Assembly (NCBI GenBank): GCA_947246685.1 | Contig: CAMXSN010000005.1 | Location: 28,657 to 92,656 of the forward strand | Reading direction: 5' to 3' | Length of the DNA: 64,000 bases | Origin: an uncultured Clostridia bacterium | GTDB taxonomy: Bacteria; Bacillota; Clostridia; Christensenellales; UBA3700 | The notes under the pieces: model-generated | The model's input: only the letters and a program-made list of their open reading frames with translations | Databases searched by the model: none | What the model was told of the DNA's origin: nothing | Position numbers and translations under genes: made by a program | Part shown: piece by piece, positions 54,849 through 64,000 of the stretch | How positions within the stretch are numbered: the first letter of the stretch is position 1 | How the letters are laid out: each line of letters opens with the position of its first letter

Positions 54849-57800
54849 TTAGCGATTCTTCATAGATCTTTGCTCTTTGAGGAAGTCCTGATACCTCTCT
54901 ATCTGATCCTCTCTCAAATCTATCATCTCTTTTGCCGCGCTGTATGCCTGCGCATCTCCTATAGCTATCTCTGTCTCTTTAACTTTTATCTTCGCTCCGT
55001 CGTTGCTTGCGTTGCGTCTTATGTCCTTCAAATACTCGTCTTCCATCTTGAACAACGCTACCGTTACGTCTTTCTTTATCGTCAACTTCACTAACGGATT
55101 TACCGTCGACTGTCCCAATAAGATATTATACGTAGATCTCTTCTCCTTACACTTCTCTTTCTTCATTGCGTATTCTCTCAATCCGTCAAAGAACTTCTTC
55201 TGTTGCTTACTCAATTTCTCATACGCCTCATCGAGAGTAAGTCTAGGAGCTACCTCTTTCTTGGCTTTGGGAGCTGCCGCTACCGGTACTGCTTTCTCCA
55301 CCACTTTCTCTACGATCTGTTCGACGGGCACCTCAACTTTGACTTCTTTGACTACTTCTTTCTCAATAATCTTTTCCACAGGAACTTCGACTATCTTCTC
55401 GACGGGTTTCTCGACTATCTTTTCTACGACTTGAGTATTTCCCGCATTATTCTGAGCAGATAATTCCAATATCTTCTGCATCAGCATTTCTTGATTTTTG
55501 AGAAGCTGTTTGATAGTTTCATTGTTTTGCTCAGTGTGATTCACCACTTTGAGCAACGTTTCATCATCTGCAACAGGATGAAGTTTGTTTACGAGTTTTT
55601 CCAACAACTCATCGCTTACACTTGCTGCCACTTCTCTTTCTACTATCCGCTCCGCAGGTTGCTCTGCCATCTTCTTGATAAGTTTTTGCATAGTATCTTC
55701 ATTCTTTGTCGTCTTTTCAAGAAGTTTTTGAACAAGTTCGTCATTAGCAGACGCTTGTTGAGGCAAAGCTTGCTGCATTCCCGGCAACAGCGCTGTGACC
55801 GCCTCGGAAATTAGTCCGCGCATATCGTCTATACCCAAACCTTGTTGCACAACGTATCCGCCTTGCGGCATTCCCTGGGCCATACCGTTGTTGCCCATTC
55901 CCATAAACATAATGCGCAAATTCTCTTCCTTTTTCTCTTCTTTCTTCTGCTGATATTCTTCAAATACATCTTCGTAGTTATCCGCTGCTTTAACGTATCT
56001 ATGCTTAGCAACAATCATCATTATCAGAGATATTACCGCAAAACACATCAATACCCATGCTATCGCAGTCCAAACTGTCGTAGCGATGCCCAAGTATGTC
56101 CCTGCGTATAGCGTATTCAATTTATCGGCTTTTTTGTTGAGCTTCCTGCGTTTGTTGTCGTAACTTGCCGTCTTAGACATGAAGATTATTGCTAGTATTA
56201 GACTTATCACACTTGCAATCAACTGCCACAATGGCATTTCTTTCACTTTCTTCAGAAGCTCTTCCAATATCTCGCTGCCTTCCCCAGGCTTGCCGGGTTT
56301 CTCGGGATTATTGGGATCATTTGGATTCCCCGGCTCCTCGCTTCCGTCATTGTACTCAAACTCATACTCTCCGCTCTCGCTAGGCTTCTCCAATACGTTT
56401 CCTTGCAAGTCTACAAACTCATAGTTCCCTGCATGCTCGCTCTTTATCTTCGCGATTACCTTATAAGTTTTCCCGTTTTCAAGTTCACTTTCCTCTACCG
56501 CATTGCCTTGCTCATCTCTATACTCGTATTCTATCTTTTCCTTCTCTTTCTCGCCTAATCCTTTAAGTTCAGGCTTCTTTCCCTCGCTCTCCCATTCCGC
56601 TTTTATCTTCGCAGCCTTTATCTCATATTTTATTCTTTTTACTCCCATCTCATATACTGATTCATATTCGTTTGCCACCTCAAATCTAACCATATAGTTT
56701 CCTGCATTGATAGGAGCGCTATCCAACAAAGTTTCGCTGCCGTCTTCTTCTATTGCGTAGTAAGACGCCTCTATCATCCTAAGAGTACCGTTTTCTACTG
56801 TCCATTCGCTGCCGTGCGGTTGAGAATCGTAAATAAATTCTTTTTCGCTCATCTTTATCACAATTTCTTTTTTATACGTCCCGACAGTGAATAAAATACT
56901 CTTTGTTAACTCGCTGATATCATACTTTCCGGTATAAAAATCCGACAATATCGCTACTGCCCAATAACGTTCCTCTTTTTCAGGTATAACCGTTATATCG
57001 TCCAACATTATCGGCGCGCCCGCAGCCGAACCGTTTATAAAGTCATTTTCTCTATAGTATTCGTAACATTTAACATAATCTTTGTACGTTTCGCTCACAA
57101 TAGGATATTCAAACGTTTTCCCATTTGAATCGTCTTTTTCTACAGTATTTCCCCATTCTAAATTCAATACGCCGGATACTATATCCCAATCAAGTTCCCA
57201 TTCGACATCATTCCCGACACCGTTGTAGATGTAAGTCGAAGTATCTTTTATTATCGGTAAAACGTAGTTGTTTCTTAATTTAACGTCAGTTATGGTTATA
57301 CTTTGCGCGATAGCGTGATATTTCCTGACATCAACGCCGCTGTTACCGCCGTACTTGACGCAATTTTGCAATTCCGCAGGCAAGCCTTGAAGTTCTACCG
57401 ATTGAAGATTTTCATTATATTTGTAAGGATTTGTCGCGTCATAATTCCACTTAACATTGCTAAAATCGAACTTAATCTTATTTATCTTCCATTTTAACGT
57501 AAACGTAGGCGTACCTATGTCTATACTGGGATTTCCGTCTTTCGCCTTTATCTTCAGTATTACAGAATATGTCGCTCCGCCGGCGTCTACGTCAGTTTTT
57601 CTGATATCGCCTAAATATTCGCATTCTATACTGTTCCTGATATCCTCGTTAAACGCCAACAGATTAACGTCAAATGTATACTCTGCGCCGTTATAATCCA
57701 GATTTAGTATATCGTTTGCGTCAAGATCGTTTTGCTCGATTGTTCTGTAAGCTCCGCCGTCAATATTAGTATTAGCGTATCTCCATACTATATCGGAATT

Positions 57801-59843
57801 TGTAAGATTTATCTGTTTGTTCCCTACCGTAAAGTTGTTGTCGTATGTCAAAGTATAATTTGAGTTGGCGGGTATGCTATCGACTAATTTCAATATATAC
57901 TTATATGTTCCTTTATTAGACAGCTGAGGCAGCCTTACCGTCAACTTCTTATCCGTGGACGAAACTACGGGATCGTCTGTTTTTGTTTCGGCGGTTATTC
58001 CGCCTCCGGTATAATAAGCTTCAAATCTCAATTTGCCGATATCAACATCGCAGCAATCGTAATTTACTTGATAATCTTTACCCGTATACACCTGAGTGCT
58101 CCATAAAACTGACGACATTACCGTCAACGCTTTTGGAGAAATGTCAAAAGTCAAATCGCTCTTAGGCAATACCGTCTTATCTGTCCATTCCATATAATCC
58201 GTATTTTTCAACGACACGGTCGCTCGATATCCTTTAGCGGCGTTAATCGCCCAAAACGCGTGTTTTCCGGCATTGCTTTCACCCGCCGGAATTATCCCGA
58301 ATCCTGCTCCTGACGACATTGTTACAGTCATAAAATCTTCGTCGTAATTTTCGACTTCCAAATAAAGTTTGCCGCCTTTATATACAAGTCCGCTCACGCT
58401 TGTCTTAATTCTCATAGGCGTTACCGAATACAGTATCTTATAATCGAATTCCAAAGTATTTGCGCTGCCGTCATTCCAACATTCTCCGCTTTTAGGCGTA
58501 ACCTGAACCGTATATTTTCCAACGCTGCCTGCTCTAAAAGACAGTATTCCGCCCGTAACGCTGTAAGCAGGCGCAATTATATCGTTGCCGTCCATATCTT
58601 TCGCTACGACTTGAATATCCACAAGATTCGAATTTACTTTATCCATTTCGAAATTGAGAAGATTTCCGTTATCGTAATATTTTATTATATCGCCTTTTTT
58701 CTGCGGCTTAACAGCCGACGCCGCTTCTTTGGCTTTCCTGAGATTCAAATGAAACGCCGGTCGAACAGCGCATGTTTTGGAAGCGGAGCAACTGCTATAA
58801 GTAACTCCGTCTTCCGTGAGCGTATACACATTGGAATAAAAGAAATCATCTGACGAACGCAGCCATGACTTTGCATTAGAAACGTCAGTGTCGTTATCAT
58901 TACCGCGTTGGTTGTCATTTGTTTTCCAAAGACCGCGATAATTGTCTTTATTTTGCTGACTCCAACCCGTTTCCGCCATTGCCGGCAACCATATTTTATC
59001 GTCTTTCCATGTCGTATAGCCTGTTTTTAACTGATAGCTTTTTGTCGGAGAATTATAAATATCGCTCATTGTAGTGGAATAAGCGTCATTATTGAAATTA
59101 TATGAGTAATTAGCGCCGTTAGCTGCAAAGTTATTGTTTTTTGCCGATACGGTTTCTTGCCACAATACATTAGAAGGCGTGTCAATAAATGACGTCAACG
59201 AACCGTCTATATCGTCCATCGTATATATAGCGAACGGATTGTCGGCGTCTTGCTCTACCTCGCCTGTTGACATATCGCCCAACGACGTTGCGTATTTACC
59301 GCCGTTGTTGAGAGTTTTTGCTCTCATTTTGCTTGTTCCGTACATATTTGCGGGATAAGCGCCGTTACTATCATCGCCGTAATCATTCCACGTAGCGGTT
59401 CTGTAATACAAAGGTAATTGTTTGGAATTCGCCAGCCATAGCGTTAATATCGGATCTCCGTCCCTATTTTCGGATAAATACGTTACGTTCCATATCAGTC
59501 CGTTTATTGTAACCGTAATGTCGCTGCCTCCGTTGAAAGTTCGGAAATTATCGCTGTTAAGAGTAGCCGAAGCAAGTCTTTTTACTTCTTCATAAGTAGC
59601 AATTCCCGTCAAACTTTTATATAAAAGTTCCAATTTATCTCCGTTAAACGTCTTGTTCCCCTCGCTCGTCGGATAATTCTTTAATAACAATTCGCCGACA
59701 TCAGTTACGCTTGATAAATTTTTAATAGCATTGACCTCATTATTCGTATAAAACAAATTTAATACGCTAATCATACAAAGACATAAAATAATTAACGTCG
59801 ATATTAGAAAAATCCATTTGAATTTCTTTTTATTTATATACAT
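54849..59843 (-). CDS. Giant surface protein with coiled-coil tail
   Basis: A 1664-residue protein; GGAG precedes the ATG. N-terminal membrane segment (about 10-32) as signal or anchor. A DUF6273-like region (about 105-370) contains TVTINGLIWNVTYLSENRDG and CAVRPAFHLNL. Ig/MBG-like beta domains run from about 380 to 1170, then a Pro/Gly spacer (PGNPNDPNNPEKPGKPGEG). Membrane segments are at about 1203-1225 and 1250-1284 with a basic loop between. The Glu-rich tail has a VEKIVEKPVEKIVE-type repeat (about 1468-1520) and a helical end domain. Topology of the tail is ambiguous. A role in surface-to-cytoskeleton linkage or adhesion is inference. Confidence 0.8.
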   Translation of the reverse strand: MYINKKKFKWIFLISTLIILCLCMISVLNLFYTNNEVNAIKNLSSVTDVGELLLKNYPTSEGNKTFNGDKLELLYKSLTGIATYEEVKRLASATLNSDNFRTFNGGSDITVTINGLIWNVTYLSENRDGDPILTLWLANSKQLPLYYRTATWNDYGDDSNGAYPANMYGTSKMRAKTLNNGGKYATSLGDMSTGEVEQDADNPFAIYTMDDIDGSLTSFIDTPSNVLWQETVSAKNNNFAANGANYSYNFNNDAYSTTMSDIYNSPTKSYQLKTGYTTWKDDKIWLPAMAETGWSQQNKDNYRGLWKTNDNQRGNDNDTDVSNAKSWLRSSDDFFYSNVYTLTEDGVTYSSCSASKTCAVRPAFHLNLRKAKEAASAVKPQKKGDIIKYYDNGNLLNFEMDKVNSNLVDIQVVAKDMDGNDIIAPAYSVTGGILSFRAGSVGKYTVQVTPKSGECWNDGSANTLEFDYKILYSVTPMRIKTSVSGLVYKGGKLYLEVENYDEDFMTVTMSSGAGFGIIPAGESNAGKHAFWAINAAKGYRATVSLKNTDYMEWTDKTVLPKSDLTFDISPKALTVMSSVLWSTQVYTGKDYQVNYDCCDVDIGKLRFEAYYTGGGITAETKTDDPVVSSTDKKLTVRLPQLSNKGTYKYILKLVDSIPANSNYTLTYDNNFTVGNKQINLTNSDIVWRYANTNIDGGAYRTIEQNDLDANDILNLDYNGAEYTFDVNLLAFNEDIRNSIECEYLGDIRKTDVDAGGATYSVILKIKAKDGNPSIDIGTPTFTLKWKINKIKFDFSNVKWNYDATNPYKYNENLQSVELQGLPAELQNCVKYGGNSGVDVRKYHAIAQSITITDVKLRNNYVLPIIKDTSTYIYNGVGNDVEWELDWDIVSGVLNLEWGNTVEKDDSNGKTFEYPIVSETYKDYVKCYEYYRENDFINGSAAGAPIMLDDITVIPEKEERYWAVAILSDFYTGKYDISELTKSILFTVGTYKKEIVIKMSEKEFIYDSQPHGSEWTVENGTLRMIEASYYAIEEDGSETLLDSAPINAGNYMVRFEVANEYESVYEMGVKRIKYEIKAAKIKAEWESEGKKPELKGLGEKEKEKIEYEYRDEQGNAVEESELENGKTYKVIAKIKSEHAGNYEFVDLQGNVLEKPSESGEYEFEYNDGSEEPGNPNDPNNPEKPGKPGEGSEILEELLKKVKEMPLWQLIASVISLILAIIFMSKTASYDNKRRKLNKKADKLNTLYAGTYLGIATTVWTAIAWVLMCFAVISLIMMIVAKHRYVKAADNYEDVFEEYQQKKEEKKEENLRIMFMGMGNNGMAQGMPQGGYVVQQGLGIDDMRGLISEAVTALLPGMQQALPQQASANDELVQKLLEKTTKNEDTMQKLIKKMAEQPAERIVEREVAASVSDELLEKLVNKLHPVADDETLLKVVNHTEQNNETIKQLLKNQEMLMQKILELSAQNNAGNTQVVEKIVEKPVEKIVEVPVEKIIEKEVVKEVKVEVPVEQIVEKVVEKAVPVAAAPKAKKEVAPRLTLDEAYEKLSKQQKKFFDGLREYAMKKEKCKEKRSTYNILLGQSTVNPLVKLTIKKDVTVALFKMEDEYLKDIRRNASNDGAKIKVKETEIAIGDAQAYSAAKEMIDLREDQIERYQDFLKEQRSMKNR

Positions 59844-60260
59844 TTCTACTCCATTTTATATGTGGTCAGTAAAGGTGTACTTTTCCTGACCGAAAAGTAT
59901 TGTAAACGACAGAGCGAAATAGTATAATGTATTATATAAAAAATAAAGAATTGTGCCCTATTTTGGACATATTTTGACAGTCAGGAAAAGTACACTTTTT
60001 TTGGAATTTTGTAATAATTAGCTGAAATTTGTCCTAATTTTGTATTATTTTGTACTTTAAGAATTATCCTGGTAGAAAATTTAGTTTATAGTTTATTGCG
60101 TTTATTTGATTTGACGTCGCGCGTTTATTTCAAAATAGTTCCGCTTAACAAAGTAAAAGCATAACTTAACAGATTAGATATTTCGACTAAGCATACGCTG
60201 CTCTCAAAACTACAAGTCTGCGTCTCTGCCGTTGCCGTGCAATAATTTAACCGAAAAACT
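59844..60260. repeat. Intergenic region with a long perfect inverted repeat
   Basis: GTGTACTTTTCCTGAC (59875-59890) is the exact reverse complement of GTCAGGAAAAGTACAC (59980-59995), enclosing 89 bases rich in A and T. Extending each arm to 20 bases adds only one mismatch. No ORF fits inside. The rest of the gap to the promoter at 60261 is AT-rich with nothing recognised. Confidence 0.75.
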
Positions 60261-60290
60261 TTGACATATCTCTCAACTGTATAGTATAAT
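60261..60290 (+). promoter_or_regulatory. Promoter of the NifU-like/GGGtGRT operon
   Basis: TTGACA (60261-60266), 18 bp, TATAAT (60285-60290), both perfect consensus hexamers; AAGGAGG lies eight bases before the ATG. High expression is expected. Confidence 0.9.
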
Positions 60291-60334
60291 TTTAGTCGGT
60301 AATTAAATTTATTAATTTTAAGGAGGTTTTCCTA

Positions 60335-61027
60335 ATGGAATATTCACATGAAGTATTGAATATGTGCAAGGTTACCAAGGGCACCGACCATGGTCCTGCG
60401 CCTATTCCGGAAGAAGGCAAGTGGGTACAGTCAAAGCAAATCAGCGATATCAGCGGTCTGACTCACGGTATCGGTTGGTGCGCTCCTCAGCAAGGCGCGT
60501 GCAAACTGACGCTCAACGTCAAAGAAGGCGTGATAGAGGAAGCTTTGGTTGAGACTATCGGCTGTTCCGGTATGACACACTCGGCGGCTATGGCGGCGGA
60601 GATACTCCCCGGCAAAACTATTTTGGAAGCGCTCAATACCGATTTGGTTTGCGACGCTATCAATACCGCTATGAGAGAACTTTTCTTGCAGATCGTCTAC
60701 GGACGCACGCAATCTGCATTCTCCGAGAACGGTTTGCCGATCGGAGCAGGTCTCGAAGACCTCGGCAAAGGACTTCGTTCGCAAGTAGGCACAATGTACT
60801 CTACCGGAGCTAAGGGAGTAAGATATCTCGAGATGGCAGAAGGTTACGTTACGCACATCGGACTTGACAAAGACAATCAGGTCATTGGTTATGAATTCGT
60901 CAACTTGGGCAAGATGATGGAAGCAATCAAAGGCGGTATGTCCGCAAACGACGCTTTGGTCAAATTCACCAACAGCTACGGCAGATATAAAGAAGCCGTC
61001 AAGGTCATCGACCCGAGAAATGAATAA
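60335..61027 (+). CDS. NifU-like iron-sulfur scaffold partner of GGGtGRT
   Basis: A 230-residue protein. The NifU/IscU-like core has EEALVETIGCSGMTHSAAMA with one conserved Cys, and an earlier Cys in GIGWCAPQQGACKL. A third Cys near residue 110 (TDLVCDAINT) completes a possible cluster site. In anaerobes this family is consistently found directly upstream of the GGGtGRT protein. It probably carries or transfers an Fe-S cluster for it. Fourteen bases separate the two genes, both with strong Shine-Dalgarno sites. Confidence 0.85.
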   Translation: MEYSHEVLNMCKVTKGTDHGPAPIPEEGKWVQSKQISDISGLTHGIGWCAPQQGACKLTLNVKEGVIEEALVETIGCSGMTHSAAMAAEILPGKTILEALNTDLVCDAINTAMRELFLQIVYGRTQSAFSENGLPIGAGLEDLGKGLRSQVGTMYSTGAKGVRYLEMAEGYVTHIGLDKDNQVIGYEFVNLGKMMEAIKGGMSANDALVKFTNSYGRYKEAVKVIDPRNE

Positions 61028-61041
61028 GGAGGTACTCTATA

Positions 61042-62043
61042 ATGGCAGTTATGTTTGAAAGTTATTCAAGAAGAATAGACAAAATCACCAAGTGCCTCTC
61101 TGAAAACGGCATCTCTTCCCTGGAAGAAGCAAAACAGATTTGCACCGATAAGGGAATCGACGTTGAGGCTATCGTCAAAGGTATTCAGCCTATCGCGTTT
61201 GAAAACGCAGTTTGGGCTTACACAGTAGGTTGCGCCATCGCAATCAAAAAGGGCTGCAAAAAAGCGGCAGATGCGGCGGAGGCAATCGGTATCGGCTTGC
61301 AGAGCTTCTGTATTCCCGGTTCTGTTGCAGAACAGAGAAAAGTCGGTCTCGGCCACGGCAATTTGGCGGCTATGCTTTTGAGAGAAGAAACAAAATGTTT
61401 TGCTTTCCTCGCCGGTCACGAATCTTTTGCAGCCGCAGAAGGAGCAATCGGCATCGCAATGAAAGCTAATAAAGTAAGAAAACAGCCTTTGCAAGTCATT
61501 CTTAACGGACTTGGCAAGGACGCTGCTAAGATAATCAGCAGAATCAACGGATTTACCTACGTTCAGACCAAGCTCGATTACTTCACCGGCGAACTCAAAG
61601 TTATCGAAACGATTTCTTATTCCGACGGCGAAAGAAGCAAAGTCAGAGTTTACGGCGCCGACGACGTCGTTGAAGGCGTTGCGATTATGAAACACGAAAA
61701 CGTCGACGTTTCCATCACCGGCAACTCCACCAACCCCACGCGTTTCCAACATCCCGTTGCAGGCACGTATAAGAAAGAATGCGTAGAGAGCGGCAAGAAG
61801 TATTTCTCAGTTGCATCCGGAGGCGGCACAGGACGTACTCTCCACCCGGATAATATGGCTGCAGGTCCCGCATCTTACGGCATGACCGACACAATGGGCA
61901 GAATGCACTCCGACGCTCAGTTCGCAGGCTCCTCTTCCGTTCCCGCTCACGTTGAGATGATGGGACTTATCGGCATGGGCAACAACCCGATGGTAGGCGC
62001 TTCGGTATCCTGCGCAGTTGCGGTTGAAGAAGCGTTGAAGTAA
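61042..62043 (+). CDS. GGGtGRT protein
   Basis: A 333-residue protein of the GGGtGRT family, named for the motif seen here as SGGGTGRTLHPDNMAAGP (about 255-275). A second conserved block is GMTDTMGRMHSDAQFAGSSS, then VPAHVEMMGLIGMGNNPMVG. The N-terminal half has alanine-rich helices (CAIAIKKGCKKAADAAEAIG). Biochemical function is unknown, but it always pairs with an Fe-S scaffold gene in strict anaerobes. AAGGAGG precedes the start, and a terminator follows. Confidence 0.92.
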   Translation: MAVMFESYSRRIDKITKCLSENGISSLEEAKQICTDKGIDVEAIVKGIQPIAFENAVWAYTVGCAIAIKKGCKKAADAAEAIGIGLQSFCIPGSVAEQRKVGLGHGNLAAMLLREETKCFAFLAGHESFAAAEGAIGIAMKANKVRKQPLQVILNGLGKDAAKIISRINGFTYVQTKLDYFTGELKVIETISYSDGERSKVRVYGADDVVEGVAIMKHENVDVSITGNSTNPTRFQHPVAGTYKKECVESGKKYFSVASGGGTGRTLHPDNMAAGPASYGMTDTMGRMHSDAQFAGSSSVPAHVEMMGLIGMGNNPMVGASVSCAVAVEEALK

Positions 62044-62071
62044 TTTTCGCATTGCTTTATTATTAAAATTT

Positions 62072-62103
62072 AAGGGCTTCGGCAGTTACCGAAGCCCTTT
62101 TCA
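62072..62103 (+). terminator. Terminator of the GGGtGRT operon
   Basis: AAGGGCTTCGG/CCGAAGCCCTT stem with a six-base loop followed by TTTTC. Confidence 0.88.
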
Positions 62104-62170
62104 TTAACTTTATTTATTTAGATCTAAAAATCTATTTGTATAAAAATTTATAAAATTTATATCAAACGAT

Positions 62171-63376
62171 TTACGCTTTGATATCCTCTGCCAAAATATC
62201 CGCAAGCTGTTTGAGTTGTGCGTAACTATCCTTATTTACCGCCGATTTAACGCTTACTTTCTGCTCAATAAACTTATTGTTTTTAAGTTTCTCAAGCGTT
62301 TCGCTCATAAGTTTAGCGCTGACAGGCGCCCAAGTGCCGTTCTCTATAAACGCAAACGTCCTGTTTTGCAAATTATGTTCGGCCAGTTCATGCAACACGA
62401 CCTGAATAGGCGGAAAAAGCGACATATTATAAGTTGCGCAGGCAAAGACCACATGAGAATATTTGAACGCCTCGGCTATGACATGCGAATAGTGCGTGTT
62501 AGAGGCGTTGATCAAACACATATCTTTTACCCCTCTGTCACCCAACAAATTTGCAAGCAATTCGGCGGCGTTCTCCGTGTGTCCGTGCACCGAACCGTAT
62601 ACGATCAATACGCTCTTTTCCTCGGGCGTATACGTGGACCATTTATTATATTTATCAAGAATGTATTGTATGTTTTCTCTCCAGATTGGACCGTGAAGCG
62701 GACAAATACGCGCAATTTCCAGACCGCTTGCCTTTTTAAGCAAACTCTGCACCTGAATTCCGTATTTCCCTACAATATTCGTATAATATCTGCGTGCGTC
62801 GGATATCCATTTACCTTGAAAATCGCACTCGTCCGCAAAAATATTTCCGCTCATAGCGCCAAACGTTCCAAACGCGTCTGCCGAATACAGCGTATTATCG
62901 AAGACGTCGTAGCTCACCATTGCTTCCGGCCAATGTACCATCGGAGCCATAACGAACTTAAAAGTATGTTTTCCGGTATTGAGCGTATCCCCTTCTTTAA
63001 CTTCGATTTTGCGCGATTGGATATCAAAGTCAAAAAATTGAGACATCATTACGAAAGTCTTTGCATTGCCGACAATCTTGACTTGCGGATATTTATCTAC
63101 GATTGCGCCTATATTTGCGCAGTGATCGGGTTCCATATGATTGACAATCAAATAATCAAGTTTTTTCCCGCCCAAGGCATATTCCACGTTCTCCAAAAAC
63201 TGCAAACTTGCAACACTGTCGACCGTATCAATTAACACGGATTTTTCATCTAGCACTAGATATGAATTATAACTTACTCCTCTCTCAACGGGATATACGT
63301 TCTCAAACAACGCAATTTTTCTGTCGTTAACTCCCACCCATAATACGTCGTCGCAAACTTTCTTTATACTGTACAT
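62171..63376 (-). CDS. Flavodiiron protein (A-type flavoprotein)
   Basis: A 401-residue two-domain enzyme. The metallo-beta-lactamase-like part (1-250) has the di-iron ligands in NHMEPDHCAN (H-x-E-x-D-H) and MVHWPEAM, and a later DAFG. The flavodoxin domain (255-401) binds FMN through VLIVYGSVHGHTENAAELLA. These enzymes reduce oxygen or nitric oxide to water or nitrous oxide and protect anaerobes from both. GGAGAGG precedes the ATG. It is convergent with the GGGtGRT operon. Confidence 0.95.
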   Translation of the reverse strand: MYSIKKVCDDVLWVGVNDRKIALFENVYPVERGVSYNSYLVLDEKSVLIDTVDSVASLQFLENVEYALGGKKLDYLIVNHMEPDHCANIGAIVDKYPQVKIVGNAKTFVMMSQFFDFDIQSRKIEVKEGDTLNTGKHTFKFVMAPMVHWPEAMVSYDVFDNTLYSADAFGTFGAMSGNIFADECDFQGKWISDARRYYTNIVGKYGIQVQSLLKKASGLEIARICPLHGPIWRENIQYILDKYNKWSTYTPEEKSVLIVYGSVHGHTENAAELLANLLGDRGVKDMCLINASNTHYSHVIAEAFKYSHVVFACATYNMSLFPPIQVVLHELAEHNLQNRTFAFIENGTWAPVSAKLMSETLEKLKNNKFIEQKVSVKSAVNKDSYAQLKQLADILAEDIKA

Positions 63377-63504
63377 AAGCCTCTCCTAATCTATGAAAAT
63401 ACCTTTATCAGCGTATTTATTTTATCACAGCATCAACTATTTATCAATAAAATGCAATGACTATTTTATTTATACGTACGCATTAAACTAGTCGCTATAA
63501 AACT

Positions 63505-63717
63505 TTAATTAATTTCAAACGGGAATTTGTCACAGTTAAAATAAAAATGATAAGTATCATGATTTGTCCAAAAGATATCTATAATTAGCGCAATTCCTGT
63601 TAATCCAATTGTAATATCTTGCAGACAATATATCTCAAAATTACTCACGAATAAAAATGCCGCTTTGCTTGCATTTGGGCGGTCTTTGTTAAGCGGTTGA
63701 GACCCGTTCGACTTCAC
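63505..63717 (-). pseudogene. Possible truncated TM2-domain-like gene
   Basis: A 70-codon frame whose second half, CLQDITIGLTGIALIIDIFW, resembles the end of a TM2 membrane domain. Its first half lies within the dispersed repeat beginning near 63645, so the original 5' end was probably replaced by the repeat. Could be a chance frame. Confidence 0.35.
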
Positions 63718-64000
63718 TTCGTTTCGCTCAGGGTGACATTAATTTTTTTAATTGAACTAGATTAGTTATTCTTATCTAAGATACTTAACTAATAAGTCTG
63801 TCATATTGAGCGGAGCTATAGCGCAGTCGAAATATCTCATCCGCTTATCCCACACTCTGTCTCAAGCGCGGAGATTAGTCCTATATCGCTCCGTGCGACG
63901 GTAACCGAGCGGTGAACTATTCTTTGATTTTATCCTATTATTCGCTACTTTCTCTCGAGCGCGGAGAGTGGTGTGATTTTCGTCCTAGCTAGGGCAAGGT
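63645..64000. repeat. Dispersed non-coding repeat, copy 2 (runs off right edge)
   Basis: Matches copy 1 at 54277-54700 in order: ATGCCGC, TTTGTTAAGCGGTTGAG, GTGACATTAAT, AAGATACTTAACTAA, GTCATATTGAGCGGAGC, CAGTCGAAATATCTCATCCG, GTGCGACGGTAACCGAGCGG and CTCTCGAGCGCGGA. Copy 1 carries an extra inserted block of about 70 bases between the first and second parts. Confidence 0.75.

Noticed and set aside
1..64000. CRISPR array, transposase or integrase genes
   Set aside because: No regularly spaced repeats and no DDE, serine or tyrosine recombinase motifs were found in any frame examined.

Overview
The window looks like chromosome of an anaerobic clostridial Firmicute, probably gut-associated. The evidence is gene order (dnaG-rpoD-trmK-Nif3-zinc ribbon), an L-box lysine riboswitch ahead of asd-dapA-dapB, a flavodiiron protein, a GGGtGRT protein with its NifU-like partner, and strong Shine-Dalgarno and sigma-A type promoters. 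No 16S rRNA is present, so genus is not assignable.

Positions 1 to 27668 are accreted mobile DNA lying on the 3' side of a tRNA-Thr gene (27669-27744). From the left edge to about 13.2 kb is the conserved end of an integrative conjugative element (ICE): one coding region of more than 3587 codons (ArdC-like N-terminus, MutS-I-like domain, N6-adenine methylase, SNF2 helicase, DUF3849, three tandem repeats, primase-polymerase domain), two small HTH proteins, a sigma-like factor, a Com-like zinc ribbon and a LexA-type repressor with its own operator. From 13.3 to 22.5 kb is AT-richer cargo: a family of four DUF3592-like membrane proteins plus a broken fifth copy, lipoproteins, a GNAT acetyltransferase, a WYL regulator, an XRE-SdpI fusion, and a SLOG-fold protein behind a pseudoknotted structured RNA that ends in an intrinsic terminator.

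From 22828 to 27668 lies a separate cassette of about 4.8 kb bounded by two closely similar direct repeats of about 160 bp, each ending next to a tRNA 3' end (a decayed one on the left, the intact tRNA-Thr on the right). It holds only defence-like genes: a nucleotidyltransferase, an Abi-like HEPN protein and a long DUF3800 protein in one tightly coupled operon, then a DUF2971 protein. With no integrase of its own, it reads as a cis-mobilisable satellite. The three-gene operon is the best candidate for an undescribed system.

From 27.7 kb on the genes are mostly housekeeping: asnS, a probable 6S RNA, a valS-HAD phosphatase-membrane protein operon, pgsA, an NMT1/SsuA-like ABC transporter, a YkvI-like transporter, hslO, a methyltransferase, riboswitch-controlled asd-dapA-dapB, then the dnaG-rpoD operon. 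At 54.3-54.8 kb and again from 63.6 kb to the right edge is a copy of a non-coding dispersed repeat; between them sit a 1664-residue surface protein with a coiled-coil tail, the NifU-like/GGGtGRT pair and a flavodiiron protein. No rRNA, CRISPR array, transposase or integrase was seen.
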